From Croceimicrobium sp965228705 (GTDB lineage: Bacteria > Bacteroidota > Bacteroidia > Flavobacteriales > Schleiferiaceae): a stretch of DNA of 64,000 nt. Location of the stretch: NCBI RefSeq assembly GCF_965228705.1, contig NZ_OZ245832.1, positions 3,757,866-3,821,865 of the forward strand, in the 5' to 3' direction. Numbering within the stretch: the stretch's first letter is position 1; each line of letters begins with the position of its first letter. Position numbers and translations under genes: made by a program. Shown in pieces: positions 43,502-51,962 of this stretch. The notes beneath the pieces were generated by a model. It did no database searches and was not told the origin of the DNA. It was given only the letters and a program-made list of their open reading frames with translations.

Positions 43502-43900
43502 ATGATTACAGATCCAATTGCAGATTATTTGAATCGTGTTCGTAACGCCATTTTGGCCGGACACAAAGTAGTGGAAATCCCAGCTTCTAATTTGAAGAAG
43601 GAGATCACTAAAATTCTTCAGGATCAGGGTTATATCCTGAACCATAAAATCCTGGAAGAAGGACCTCAAGGCACTATCAAAATTGCTTTGAAATATGATC
43701 GTATTACCAACGAGCCTGCTATTCGCTCTTTGAAGCGTGTAAGTAAGCCTGGTTTACGTACTTATACCGGCAGTGCAAACATGCCAAGGGTAATCAATGG
43801 TTTGGGTATTGCTATCGTATCTACTTCGAAAGGAGTAATGACCGATAAAGAGGCCCGTAAAGAGAATGTAGGTGGCGAAGTTCTTTGCTACGTATACTAA
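43502..43900 (+). CDS. rpsH: Small ribosomal subunit protein S8
   Basis: 132 residues. It binds helix 21 of 16S rRNA in the central domain and, in other bacteria, represses the spc operon. DPIADYLNRVRNAILAGHKVV and the C-terminal STSKGVMTDKEARKENVGGEVLCYVY are typical. No S8-binding structure is recognisable near rplE. Confidence 0.97.
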   Translation: MITDPIADYLNRVRNAILAGHKVVEIPASNLKKEITKILQDQGYILNHKILEEGPQGTIKIALKYDRITNEPAIRSLKRVSKPGLRTYTGSANMPRVINGLGIAIVSTSKGVMTDKEARKENVGGEVLCYVY

Positions 43901-43910
43901 AAATTAAGAG

Positions 43911-44462
43911 ATGTCACGAGTAGGAAAAGCCCCCATTAGTATCCCAGCCGGAGTTGAAGTAAGCTTCAAAGACGGTGTGGTTGCCGTGAAGGGTAAATTA
44001 GGTGAGCTTCAGCAGACTGTTTCTAACAGTGTGGAGTTGAGCATCGAAGATAATACCATCACTCTGAACCGTAAGAATGATGAGAAGCAATCGCGTGCCG
44101 ACCATGGTCTGTACCGTGCTTTGATCAACAATATGGTACTTGGTGTTTCTGAAGGTTTCGAAAAGAAATTAGAACTGGTAGGTGTAGGTTATCGTGCAAC
44201 CAACCAGGGACAACTTCTGGATCTTTCTTTAGGATACTCTCACAATATCGTACTTGAGGTTCCTCAAGAAGTGAAAGTGGAGACTGTATCTGAAAAAGGT
44301 AAGAACCCCATTGTGATCCTTAAGAGTCACGACAAGCAACTGGTTGGTATGGTAGCGGCTAAGATTCGTTCTTTCCGTAAGCCAGAGCCTTACAAAGGAA
44401 AAGGTGTTCGCTTTGTAGGTGAGTACATCCGTAGAAAGGCTGGTAAAACTGCTAGTAAATAA
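43911..44462 (+). CDS. rplF: Large ribosomal subunit protein L6
   Basis: 183 residues with two related beta/alpha domains. It stabilises the GTPase-associated region and sarcin-ricin loop. SRVGKAPISIPAGVEV and the C-terminal RSFRKPEPYKGKGVRFVGEYIRRKAGK are the family signatures. Confidence 0.98.
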   Translation: MSRVGKAPISIPAGVEVSFKDGVVAVKGKLGELQQTVSNSVELSIEDNTITLNRKNDEKQSRADHGLYRALINNMVLGVSEGFEKKLELVGVGYRATNQGQLLDLSLGYSHNIVLEVPQEVKVETVSEKGKNPIVILKSHDKQLVGMVAAKIRSFRKPEPYKGKGVRFVGEYIRRKAGKTASK

Positions 44463-44469
44463 TTAAGAC

Positions 44470-44823
44470 ATGGCACTGACTAAAACAGAAAGAAGAACCC
44501 GAATCCGCAGCCGGATTCGTAAAAAAGTAAGCGGAACCAACAGTATTCCTCGCTTATCGGTTTTCCGTTCCAATAAAGAAATTTACGCTCAGCTGATCGA
44601 TGATGTGAGTGGTAAAACTTTAGCTGCTGCATCTTCTTTAGATAAAGAAATCAGCAAGGAGGGAACCAAGTCGGATATCGCGAAAGCCGTAGGCGCTGCC
44701 TTGGCCAAGAAAGCCACTGAAGCAGGCCTCGAAACTTGTGCCTTCGACCGTGGTGGATATTTATATCACGGACGGGTAAAAGCTTTGGCTGATGGTGCTC
44801 GCGAAGGTGGATTAAAATTTTAA
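44470..44823 (+). CDS. rplR: Large ribosomal subunit protein L18
   Basis: 117 residues. It binds 5S rRNA with L5. The basic N-terminus (RRTRIRSRIRKKVSGTNSIPRL) and the core SNKEIYAQLIDDVSGKTLAA and FDRGGYLYHGRVKALADGAREGGL match the family. Confidence 0.98.
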   Translation: MALTKTERRTRIRSRIRKKVSGTNSIPRLSVFRSNKEIYAQLIDDVSGKTLAAASSLDKEISKEGTKSDIAKAVGAALAKKATEAGLETCAFDRGGYLYHGRVKALADGAREGGLKF

Positions 44824-44832
44824 GAAAATCCC

Positions 44833-45357
44833 ATGATTAAAGGACACAAAAATATTCAACGCGTAAAGCCGAGTGGTCTGGAATTAACCGATCGCGTAGT
44901 AGGCATTCAACGGGTAACCAAAGTGACCAAAGGTGGACGTACCTTCGGTTTCTCTGCCATCGTTGTGGTAGGAGATGAAAACGGGGTTGCCGGTTACGGA
45001 TTGGGAAAAAGCAAGGAAGTATCCGAAGCCATTCAGAAAGGTATCGAAGATGCCAAGAAGAATTTGGTACGTATTCCGCTCGTGAAGAATACTATTCCTC
45101 ATCAGCAGGATGGTAAATTCGGAGGAGCCCGCGTATTCCTTCGTCCTGCATCAAACGGTACCGGAGTAATTGCCGGTGGTGCGATGCGTGCGGTTTTAGA
45201 AAGCCTTGGTGTACATGATGTACTTGCCAAATCTAAAGGTTCTTCTAACCCTCACAATGTGGTAAAAGCTACCTTCGACGCATTGCTTTCATTGCGTGAT
45301 GCTGGTGCGATTGCTAAGACTCGCGGTATTAGCGTGGATAAAGTATTTAACGGTTAA
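44833..45357 (+). CDS. rpsE: Small ribosomal subunit protein S5
   Basis: 174 residues. The N-terminal double-stranded RNA-binding fold (VVGIQRVTKVTKGGRTFGFSA) and the S5 C-terminal domain (GGAMRAVLESLGVHDVLAKS) are intact. S5 with S4 guards translational accuracy. The GYGLGKSKEV region is wild-type-like at the spectinomycin-related loop. Confidence 0.98.
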   Translation: MIKGHKNIQRVKPSGLELTDRVVGIQRVTKVTKGGRTFGFSAIVVVGDENGVAGYGLGKSKEVSEAIQKGIEDAKKNLVRIPLVKNTIPHQQDGKFGGARVFLRPASNGTGVIAGGAMRAVLESLGVHDVLAKSKGSSNPHNVVKATFDALLSLRDAGAIAKTRGISVDKVFNG

Positions 45358-45368
45358 GAAATTGTTTC

Positions 45369-45551
45369 ATGGCTAAGATCAGAGTTAAACAAGTACGCAG
45401 CAAAATCAACCGTCCTGAGGATCAAAAACGTACCTTGGAGGCCTTAGGTTTGCGTAAGATGAACCAAGTGGTTGAGCATGAAGCCACTCCTCAGATTATA
45501 GGTATGGTGCGTAAAGTAGCACACCTGTTGGAAGTGGAAGAATTGAACTAA
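45369..45551 (+). CDS. rpmD: Large ribosomal subunit protein L30
   Basis: 60 residues, the usual bacterial length. AKIRVKQVRSKINRPEDQKRTLEALGLRKMN is the typical body. It lies on the solvent side of the 50S and is dispensable in many bacteria. It sits between rpsE and rplO as in the spc operon. Confidence 0.96.
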   Translation: MAKIRVKQVRSKINRPEDQKRTLEALGLRKMNQVVEHEATPQIIGMVRKVAHLLEVEELN

Positions 45552-45575
45552 GCTAACGCATAGAAAGATAGTATA

Positions 45576-46025
45576 ATGAGCTTGAATAATTTAAAACCTG
45601 CGGATGGTTCTGTAAAGAACACGAAGCGCATCGCTCGCGGTGAGGGAAGTGGACATGGTGGTACTTCTACCCGTGGTCACAAAGGTGCTAAGTCTCGCAG
45701 TGGATATAAGTCCAAGATTGGTTTTGAGGGTGGTCAGATGCCATTGCAGCGTCGTGTACCCAAGTTCGGATTTAAAAACCCTAACCGCGTAGAGTATAAT
45801 GGTATTAACCTCGATACTTTACAGTCTTTAGTAGACAACGGTAAAGTAAGTGGTGATGTAACCGTACAAAACCTTATCGACAATGGATTGATCGCTAAGA
45901 GTGATCGCGTAAAGATCCTCGGACGTGGCGAATTGACCGCTAAGTTAAACGTAGAAGCACATGCTTTCTCAGCCAGCGCTAAAGCAGCGATCGAGGCTCA
46001 AGGAGGCGAAGCTAAAACTGTATAA
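45576..46025 (+). CDS. rplO: Large ribosomal subunit protein L15
   Basis: 149 residues. The Gly/Arg/Lys-rich N-terminal arm (RIARGEGSGHGGTSTRGHKG, SRSGYKSKIGFEGGQMPLQRRVPKFGF) penetrates the 50S core; the C-terminal globular part follows. L15 joins late in assembly. secY follows by 9 bp. Confidence 0.97.
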   Translation: MSLNNLKPADGSVKNTKRIARGEGSGHGGTSTRGHKGAKSRSGYKSKIGFEGGQMPLQRRVPKFGFKNPNRVEYNGINLDTLQSLVDNGKVSGDVTVQNLIDNGLIAKSDRVKILGRGELTAKLNVEAHAFSASAKAAIEAQGGEAKTV

Positions 46026-46034
46026 TACCGGAAC

Positions 46035-47378
46035 ATGAAGCGATTTATCGATACGATCAAGAATATCTGGGCAATCGAAGAACTAAGGGAAAAGATTCTT
46101 TTAACCTTAGGTCTTTTGCTTATTTATCGCTTAGGTTCCAATGTGGTTCTTCCTGGCGTTAATACCGAAACCCTATCCTCTTTGCAAAGTCAGGCTGATG
46201 GTGGTTTAATTGGTATTTTGAATGCCTTTACCGGTGGAGCCTTTGCTAATGCCTCTATTCTGGCATTGGGGATTATGCCCTATATCTCTGCCAGTATCGT
46301 AATTCAGCTTCTTGGTATGGCTGTTCCTACTATCCAAAAGATGCAAAAGGAAGGAGAGAGCGGTCGTCGTAAACTGAATCAAATTACTCGGATTCTAACC
46401 ATTGGTATTACCATGGCTCAGGCTCCGGGTTATGTTGCCAACCTAATGGCGCAAGGTGTTGAAACAACCGTGAGTGGTCAAACTTTCTGGTTGTTGAGTA
46501 TCGTAGTGCTTACTGCAGGTACCATTTTCGCTATGTGGTTGGGTGAACGTATTACCGACAAAGGAATTGGTAATGGTATCTCCCTCCTTATTATGGTGGG
46601 TATTATCGCCAGTTTACCACAGGCTTTCCTACAAGAGCTCGTTTCCAAGTTGGAGCGTAGCGGTGGTGGTCTGGTACTCTTTGTGGTAGAGATTGCAGCT
46701 TTAATTATTGTAATTCTATTGGCAGTTGCCCTGGTACAAGCGGTACGTCGAGTTCCTGTACAGTATGCTAAGCGTACTACTGGAGGTCGCACCTTTACCG
46801 GAAACATGGCACGTCAGTATATTCCTCTTAAGGTGAATGCTTCAGGTGTAATGCCGATCATTTTTGCGCAGGCGATTATGTTTATTCCGGTAACCATCCT
46901 TAGCTACACCGCGGCTGGTGAAGATGCGAGCGGCGGATGGTTAATTACAGCCTTTAGTGATATTCAGGGATTCTGGTACAACTTTGTGTTTGCCGTACTG
47001 ATTATCTTATTTACCTATTTCTATACTGCAATTCAGGTTAACACTAATCAAATGGCTGAAGACCTGAAGCGCAACGGTGGTTTTATTCCGGGCATTAAAC
47101 CGGGTAAAGCAACTGCAGAATTCTTGGACACGGTACTGTCTCGTATCACCTTACCGGGATCCATTTTTCTGGCCATTTTGGCCATTTTACCAGCCTTCGC
47201 AATGATCGCTGGTGTAAATACCCAGTTCGCATATTTCTACGGAGGTACCAGCTTGCTCATTATGGTGGGTGTAGTATTGGATACGCTGCAGCAAATTGAG
47301 AGCTACCTGTTGAACCGTCATTATGATGGTTTGATGAAAAACGGAAAATTAAAAGGAAGAGCAGTTAGCGCATTCTAA
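46035..47378 (+). CDS. secY: Protein translocase subunit SecY
   Basis: 447 residues with ten predicted membrane helices. SecY forms the channel for protein export and membrane insertion with SecE and SecG. The plug and the second helix region (GIMPYISASIVIQLLGMAVP), GERITDKGIGNGISLLIMVGI and the C-terminal cytoplasmic loop (KRNGGFIPGIKPGKATAEFL) are characteristic. In many bacteria adk and map follow it; here infA follows by 13 bp and neither gene is present. Confidence 0.98.
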   Translation: MKRFIDTIKNIWAIEELREKILLTLGLLLIYRLGSNVVLPGVNTETLSSLQSQADGGLIGILNAFTGGAFANASILALGIMPYISASIVIQLLGMAVPTIQKMQKEGESGRRKLNQITRILTIGITMAQAPGYVANLMAQGVETTVSGQTFWLLSIVVLTAGTIFAMWLGERITDKGIGNGISLLIMVGIIASLPQAFLQELVSKLERSGGGLVLFVVEIAALIIVILLAVALVQAVRRVPVQYAKRTTGGRTFTGNMARQYIPLKVNASGVMPIIFAQAIMFIPVTILSYTAAGEDASGGWLITAFSDIQGFWYNFVFAVLIILFTYFYTAIQVNTNQMAEDLKRNGGFIPGIKPGKATAEFLDTVLSRITLPGSIFLAILAILPAFAMIAGVNTQFAYFYGGTSLLIMVGVVLDTLQQIESYLLNRHYDGLMKNGKLKGRAVSAF

Positions 47379-47391
47379 GGAGAAGAACACT

Positions 47392-47607
47392 ATGGCGAAA
47401 CAATCGGCAATTGAACAAGACGGAACCATTGTAGAAGCATTGAGTAATGCAATGTTCCGGGTTGAATTGGAGAATGGACACGTTATTACTGCGCACATCT
47501 CCGGAAAAATGCGAATGAACTACATTAAACTTTTACCCGGTGACAAAGTGAAACTTGAAATGTCACCCTATGATTTAAGCAAAGGTCGTATTACTTACCG
47601 CTACTAA
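47392..47607 (+). CDS. infA: Translation initiation factor IF-1
   Basis: 71 residues, an OB fold that binds the 30S A-site. AIEQDGTIVEALSNAMFRVEL opens it and ISGKMRMNYIKLLPGDKVKLEMSPYDLSKGRITYRY closes it in the standard way. It follows secY and precedes rpmJ by 4 bp. Confidence 0.98.
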   Translation: MAKQSAIEQDGTIVEALSNAMFRVELENGHVITAHISGKMRMNYIKLLPGDKVKLEMSPYDLSKGRITYRY

Positions 47608-47611
47608 GATT

Positions 47612-47728
47612 ATGAAAGTAAGAGCATCATTGAAAAAAAGAAGTGCAGATTGCAAGATCGTACGTCGTAAAGGCAAGCTGTACGTGATCAACAAGAAGAA
47701 TCCCAAGTTCAAACAAAGACAAGGTTAA
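47612..47728 (+). CDS. rpmJ: Large ribosomal subunit protein L36
   Basis: A 38-residue protein, MKVRASLKKRSADCKIVRRK followed by GKLYVINKKNPKFKQRQG. Of the four zinc ligands in classical L36 (two Cys near 11-14, one Cys near 27 and a His near 33), only Cys14 remains; Ser11, Asn27 and Phe33 replace the others. So no zinc site is possible. L36 binds 23S rRNA near the L6/L16 region. It follows infA by 4 bp and precedes rpsM by 12 bp. Confidence 0.95.
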   Translation: MKVRASLKKRSADCKIVRRKGKLYVINKKNPKFKQRQG

Positions 47729-47740
47729 TATTTAGCTGAT

Positions 47741-48118
47741 ATGGCGAGAATTGCTGGTATTGATTTACCGAAAAATAAGCGAGGCGAGATTGGCCTTACC
47801 TATATCTTCGGCATTGGCCGCAGCCGTGCTGTAAAGATCCTCGAAGAGGCCGAAATCGACCCAAATATCAAGGTTAGCGAATGGGACGACGATCAGTTGA
47901 CCACCATCCGTCGAATTATTTCTGATAATTACACCGTAGAAGGTGAACTGCGTTCTGAAATCCAATTGAACATCAAGCGTTTGATGGATATTGGATGCAA
48001 TCGTGGTATTCGTCATCGTGCCGGCTTGCCACTTCGCGGTCAGCGCACCAAGAATAACTCTCGTACGCGTAAAGGTCGTCGTAAGACCGTTGCCAACAAG
48101 AAGAAGGCCACTAAATAA
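47741..48118 (+). CDS. rpsM: Small ribosomal subunit protein S13
   Basis: 125 residues. It bridges the 30S head to L5 of the 50S and contacts the P-site tRNA through its basic tail. ARIAGIDLPKNKRGEIGLTYIFGIG is the typical start, and the HRAGLPLRGQRTKNNSRTRKG segment is conserved. It begins the alpha block of the superoperon. Confidence 0.98.
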   Translation: MARIAGIDLPKNKRGEIGLTYIFGIGRSRAVKILEEAEIDPNIKVSEWDDDQLTTIRRIISDNYTVEGELRSEIQLNIKRLMDIGCNRGIRHRAGLPLRGQRTKNNSRTRKGRRKTVANKKKATK

Positions 48119-48130
48119 TATTGACGCATC

Positions 48131-48523
48131 ATGGCAAAGAAGCAAGGAAAAGTTACTAAGAAGCGTAATGTGGTGGTTGAAGCAGCCGGAGAGGCGCATA
48201 TCAACGCTACATTCAATAACATCATTATCTCGCTTACCAATACTCGCGGTCAAGTTATTTCTTGGTCTAGCGCCGGTAAAATGGGATTCCGTGGTTCTAA
48301 GAAAAACACTCCTTACGCTGCTCAAATGGCAGCCGAGGACTGTGCAACTAAAGCTGCAGAATACGGATTGAAAAAGGTAAAGGTTTACGTAAAAGGACCA
48401 GGTAATGGTCGTGAATCCGCTATCCGTAGCATCCACAATAGTGGAGTAGAGGTTACTGAAATTGTTGACGTAACCCCAATCCCACACAATGGATGTCGTC
48501 CACCCAAGAGAAGAAGAGTTTAA
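48131..48523 (+). CDS. rpsK: Small ribosomal subunit protein S11
   Basis: 130 residues. The fold lies on the 30S platform near the mRNA exit. Typical segments are GEAHINATFNNIIISLTNTRGQVISWSSAGKMGFRGSKK (in parts) and the end DVTPIPHNGCRPPKRRRV. It follows rpsM by 12 bp. Confidence 0.98.
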   Translation: MAKKQGKVTKKRNVVVEAAGEAHINATFNNIIISLTNTRGQVISWSSAGKMGFRGSKKNTPYAAQMAAEDCATKAAEYGLKKVKVYVKGPGNGRESAIRSIHNSGVEVTEIVDVTPIPHNGCRPPKRRRV

Positions 48524-48546
48524 TCACCGATTTAGATTAAAGAGTA

Positions 48547-49152
48547 ATGGCTAGATACACAGGCCCCGTTTCCAAGATCGCACGTAAATTCCAAGACCCT
48601 ATTTTCGGTCCTGATCGTGCCTTAGAAAGAAAAAACTATCCTCCCGGTCAACACGGTCCTAACCGTCGTCGCGGGAAGAAATCGGAATATGCTATTCAGT
48701 TAGCTGAAAAGCAAAAAGCAAAATACACTTACGGTATTCTGGAACGTCAGTTCGCGAATATGTTTGACCGTGCTTCACGTGCGAAAGGTATTACCGGTGA
48801 GGTATTACTGCAATTGTGCGAAAGCCGCTTAGACAATATCGTGTACCGTTTAGGGATTGCTCCAACTCGTCGTGCCGCACGTCAGTTGGTAGGTCACCGT
48901 CATATCACTGTTAATGGTGAGGTGAACAATATTCCTTCTTATCACGTGAAAGTGGGAGATATTATCGCTGTACGCGAGAAATCCAAATCACTTCAAGTGG
49001 TATCCGATTCATTAGCTACTCGTAAAGAACCATTAGAATGGTTAGAGTGGAATGAGTCTTCACACAGCGGTAAAATGCTGAGCGTACCTATGAGAGCTCA
49101 AGTTCCTGAAAACATTAAGGAGCAGCTCATCGTAGAATTGTACTCTAAATAA
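48547..49152 (+). CDS. rpsD: Small ribosomal subunit protein S4
   Basis: 201 residues. It is a primary 16S-binding protein of the 5' domain and an accuracy factor with S5. The N-terminus carries no CxxC zinc motif (ARYTGPVSKIARKFQDPIFG), and the S4 RNA-binding domain is at about 90-150 with ARQLVGHRHITVNGEVNNIPSYHVKVGD. The end is the usual KEQLIVELYSK. Confidence 0.98.
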   Translation: MARYTGPVSKIARKFQDPIFGPDRALERKNYPPGQHGPNRRRGKKSEYAIQLAEKQKAKYTYGILERQFANMFDRASRAKGITGEVLLQLCESRLDNIVYRLGIAPTRRAARQLVGHRHITVNGEVNNIPSYHVKVGDIIAVREKSKSLQVVSDSLATRKEPLEWLEWNESSHSGKMLSVPMRAQVPENIKEQLIVELYSK

Positions 49153-49176
49153 TTAATAATCTTAATCCCTACCCTT

Positions 49177-50169
49177 ATGGCGATTTTAAATTTCCAGAAG
49201 CCTGATCAGGTTATTATGAATCAAGCGACCGATACAGAAGGTCAATTTGAGTTCAGGCCTTTGGAGCCCGGATACGGTCTCACCGTAGGAAACGCTTTGC
49301 GTCGGGTTCTTTTGTCATCACTGGAGGGCTTCGCCATCACTTCTGTTCGCATTGAAGGAGTGGATCACGAGTTCTCCACCATTAAAGGTGTGGTAGAAGA
49401 CGTTACTGAAATCGTTCTTAACCTTAAACAAGTACGCTTTAAGCGTCAAATTGAGGAGAACGAAACTGAGAATATCAATGTGAGCATTAGCGGCCAAGAA
49501 CGTATCACCGCGGGTGATATCGGTAAATTCGCCAGCTCATTCCAGGTACTGAATCCAGACCTGGTAATTTGTAATCTCGATCCTTCAGTAACCATTACCA
49601 TGGACATCACCGTTGAGAAAGGTCGTGGTTACGTGCCTGCTGAGGAAAATAAGAAAAGTGGTGCTCCTATTGGAACCATCGCTGTAGATGCTATCTATAC
49701 TCCCATCAAAAATGTGAAGTACAGCATCGAAAACTATCGTGTGGAACAAAAGACTGACTTCGAAAAGTTGATCTTAGACATCACCACTGATGGTTCTATT
49801 CATCCTAAGAAAGCACTTACTGAAGCCGCTAAAATCTTGATCCAACACTTTATGTTGGTGAGTGATGAAAAAATCTCCTTAGAGGATAACTCCTCTTCTG
49901 AGGCTGATAAGTACGACGAAGAAATCCTGCACATGCGCCAATTGCTTAAAACCAAATTGGTGGATATGGACCTTTCAGTTCGTGCATTGAACTGCTTAAA
50001 AGCAGCTGAAGTTGATACCTTGGGAGACCTGGTGACTTACACCAAGAGCGATCTGATGAAATTCCGCAACTTCGGTAAGAAATCTCTTACTGAACTCGAC
50101 GAATTAGTGGAAAGCAAGGGATTAAGCTTCGGTATGGATATCTCTAAATACAAATTAGACAAGGACTAG
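49177..50169 (+). CDS. rpoA: DNA-directed RNA polymerase subunit alpha
   Basis: 330 residues. The N-terminal assembly domain (about 1-230) includes EPGYGLTVGNALRRVLLSSL, the beta/beta-prime contact region. A linker leads to the C-terminal DNA/activator-binding domain (about 255-320), with LDMDLSVRALNCLKAAEV-like residues and MKFRNFGKKSLTELDELV. It dimerises to start polymerase assembly. Located between rpsD and rplQ as in the alpha operon. Confidence 0.98.
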   Translation: MAILNFQKPDQVIMNQATDTEGQFEFRPLEPGYGLTVGNALRRVLLSSLEGFAITSVRIEGVDHEFSTIKGVVEDVTEIVLNLKQVRFKRQIEENETENINVSISGQERITAGDIGKFASSFQVLNPDLVICNLDPSVTITMDITVEKGRGYVPAEENKKSGAPIGTIAVDAIYTPIKNVKYSIENYRVEQKTDFEKLILDITTDGSIHPKKALTEAAKILIQHFMLVSDEKISLEDNSSSEADKYDEEILHMRQLLKTKLVDMDLSVRALNCLKAAEVDTLGDLVTYTKSDLMKFRNFGKKSLTELDELVESKGLSFGMDISKYKLDKD

Positions 50170-50176
50170 TTAACCG

Positions 50177-50746
50177 ATGAGACACGGAAAGAAAATAAAT
50201 CATCTCGGTAGAAAGTCAGCACACCGCAAGGCTATGCTGGCCAATATGGCAAACAGCCTTATTGAACACAAGCGTATTAATACCACCGTTGCCAAAGCCA
50301 AAGCTTTGAAATTGTTTGTGGAGCCGTTGATCACTAAATCAAAAACCGACAGCACTCACAACCGTCGTATTGTATTCTCTTACTTGAAGAATAAAAATGC
50401 GGTAACTGAATTGTTCCGTGAGGTTGCAGCCAAAGTTGGTGATCGTCCTGGTGGATATACTCGTATCATTAAAACCGGTACCCGTTTAGGTGATAATGCC
50501 GAGATGTGTATGATCGAACTGGTTGATTTCAACGAAATCTACACCAGTGCCAAAAAAGAAGCTACTAAGTCTAAGCGTCGTCGTCGTGGCAGTTCCGGAA
50601 AAACTCAGAAAGAGGAAACTCCGGCTGTTGAAGCGGCAACTGAAGAAGTAGTAGAGGAAACTCCAGCAGTAGAAGAGGCTCCAAAGGCCGAAGCTCCTGA
50701 AGCTCCTGCTGAAGAATCGAATGAAGAAGAAAAGAAAGGCGAGTAA
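50177..50746 (+). CDS. rplQ: Large ribosomal subunit protein L17 with acidic C-terminal extension
   Basis: 189 residues, against about 120-130 for a core L17. The core (1-125) is typical: MRHGKKINHLGRKSAHRKAM and GDRPGGYTRIIKTGTRLGDNAEMCMIEL. The last 60 residues are a basic patch (KSKRRRRGSS) and a Glu/Ala/Pro-rich acidic tail (ETPAVEAATEEVVEETPAVE). A similar acidic E/A/P stretch opens S1 at 56196. The tail is likely disordered and surface exposed. This gene ends the superoperon; a strong terminator follows by about 22 bp. Confidence 0.97.
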   Translation: MRHGKKINHLGRKSAHRKAMLANMANSLIEHKRINTTVAKAKALKLFVEPLITKSKTDSTHNRRIVFSYLKNKNAVTELFREVAAKVGDRPGGYTRIIKTGTRLGDNAEMCMIELVDFNEIYTSAKKEATKSKRRRRGSSGKTQKEETPAVEAATEEVVEETPAVEEAPKAEAPEAPAEESNEEEKKGE

Positions 50747-50768
50747 TTGAATTTCTTTTAACGTATAG

Positions 50769-50805
50769 AAAAGGGATAAGAGCATTAGTTCTTATCCCTT
50801 TTTTT
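50769..50805 (+). terminator. Terminator of the ribosomal superoperon
   Basis: A perfect 13-bp stem, AAAAGGGATAAGA / TCTTATCCCTTTT, with an 8-nt loop, continuing into a T tract. It separates rplQ from carA. Confidence 0.9.
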
Positions 50806-50834
50806 GTGGATGATTGCTTTAGGAATTAACTTTG
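50804..50834 (+). promoter_or_regulatory. Putative carA promoter
   Basis: TTG at 50804-50806, then 20 bp, then TAACTTTG at 50827-50834. The ATG of carA is 15 bp further on. The TTG overlaps the T tract of the terminator. Confidence 0.5.
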
Positions 50835-50849
50835 AAGAGTTTTTGAAAG

Positions 50850-51959
50850 ATGGCCAATTTTACACGTAAGAAAGCAGTAGTAGTCCTGCAAGATGGAACT
50901 ACATTTTGGGGAAGATCGGTAGGTTTAGATGGAAGCTCTACCGGCGAAATTTGTTTTAACACCGGTATGACCGGCTACCAGGAGATTTTCACCGATCCCA
51001 GTTATTATGGCCAGTTGATGGTTACGACCAATGCCCATATTGGTAATTATGGCGTGAAAGACGATGAAGTGGAGTCCGACTCTATTAAGATTGCCGGATT
51101 AATTTGTAAGAACTTCAGCTTCGATCACAGTCGGGTAGGCGCTACTAATTCTCTTTTGAAGTACTTCGAAGAGAATGGCAAATTGGTGATCTCAGATGTG
51201 GATACCCGCGCCTTGGTACGTCATATCCGCAGCAAAGGGGCTATGAATGCTATTATTAGCACCGAGACCGAAGATCTCGAAGCTCTGAAAGCTCAACTTA
51301 AAGAAGTGCCATCAATGGAAGGCTTGGAGTTATCTTCCAAGGTGGCTACCACCGAAGCTTATTATTTCGGTGAAGAAGATGCAGCGTATAAGCTTGCCGT
51401 TTTAGACTTAGGCGTAAAACGCAATATCCTGCGTCATTTCGCTAATCGCGGTTGCTATATGAAAGTGTTTCCGATGAATACTTCTTTGGAAGAAATGAAG
51501 GCCTGGGCTCCTGATGGATTGTTTATATCCAATGGTCCCGGAGATCCGGCTGCTATGCAGAATACGGTAAGCATTGTAAATGATATGGTGAATTCAGGAT
51601 ACCCGGTATTTGGTATATGCCTGGGGCATCAGCTGATTGCCATTTCACAAGGCTTAAACACTTATAAAATGCATCAAGGGCACCGTGGTATTAACCATCC
51701 GGTACTTAATATCTTAACCGGTAAGGGAGAAATTACCACCCAAAACCATGGCTTCGTTGTGAGCATGGATGCCGTTGAGGAACATGCAGAAATAGAATTA
51801 ACTCACCGTCACTTAAATGATGATGGTGTGCAAGGCATTCGCCTGAAAAATAAACCGGTAAGCAGCGTGCAATATCATCCTGAGGCATTCCCAGGGCCGC
51901 ACGATTCTGAATACCTTTTTGATCAATTCGTAGAACAACTGAAACAATCTAAATCCTAA
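50850..51959 (+). CDS. carA: Carbamoyl-phosphate synthase small subunit
   Basis: 369 residues. The N-terminal domain starts with AVVVLQDGTTFWGRSVGLDG and the class-I glutamine amidotransferase domain has the nucleophile Cys257 in GICLGHQL and the His-Glu pair in QYHPEAFPGP. It hydrolyses glutamine and passes ammonia to CarB for arginine and pyrimidine synthesis. carB is not in the window. It precedes eno by 3 bp, an unusual pairing with a glycolytic gene. Confidence 0.95.
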   Translation: MANFTRKKAVVVLQDGTTFWGRSVGLDGSSTGEICFNTGMTGYQEIFTDPSYYGQLMVTTNAHIGNYGVKDDEVESDSIKIAGLICKNFSFDHSRVGATNSLLKYFEENGKLVISDVDTRALVRHIRSKGAMNAIISTETEDLEALKAQLKEVPSMEGLELSSKVATTEAYYFGEEDAAYKLAVLDLGVKRNILRHFANRGCYMKVFPMNTSLEEMKAWAPDGLFISNGPGDPAAMQNTVSIVNDMVNSGYPVFGICLGHQLIAISQGLNTYKMHQGHRGINHPVLNILTGKGEITTQNHGFVVSMDAVEEHAEIELTHRHLNDDGVQGIRLKNKPVSSVQYHPEAFPGPHDSEYLFDQFVEQLKQSKS

Positions 51960-51962
51960 AAA

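Noticed and set aside
47765..48487. A 240-residue frame antisense to rpsM and rpsK
   Set aside because: It is a shadow of two conserved ribosomal genes, with no promoter or domain. Similar antisense frames in secY (46478-46807), eno (52494-52886) and rpsA (56631-57077) were dropped for the same reason.
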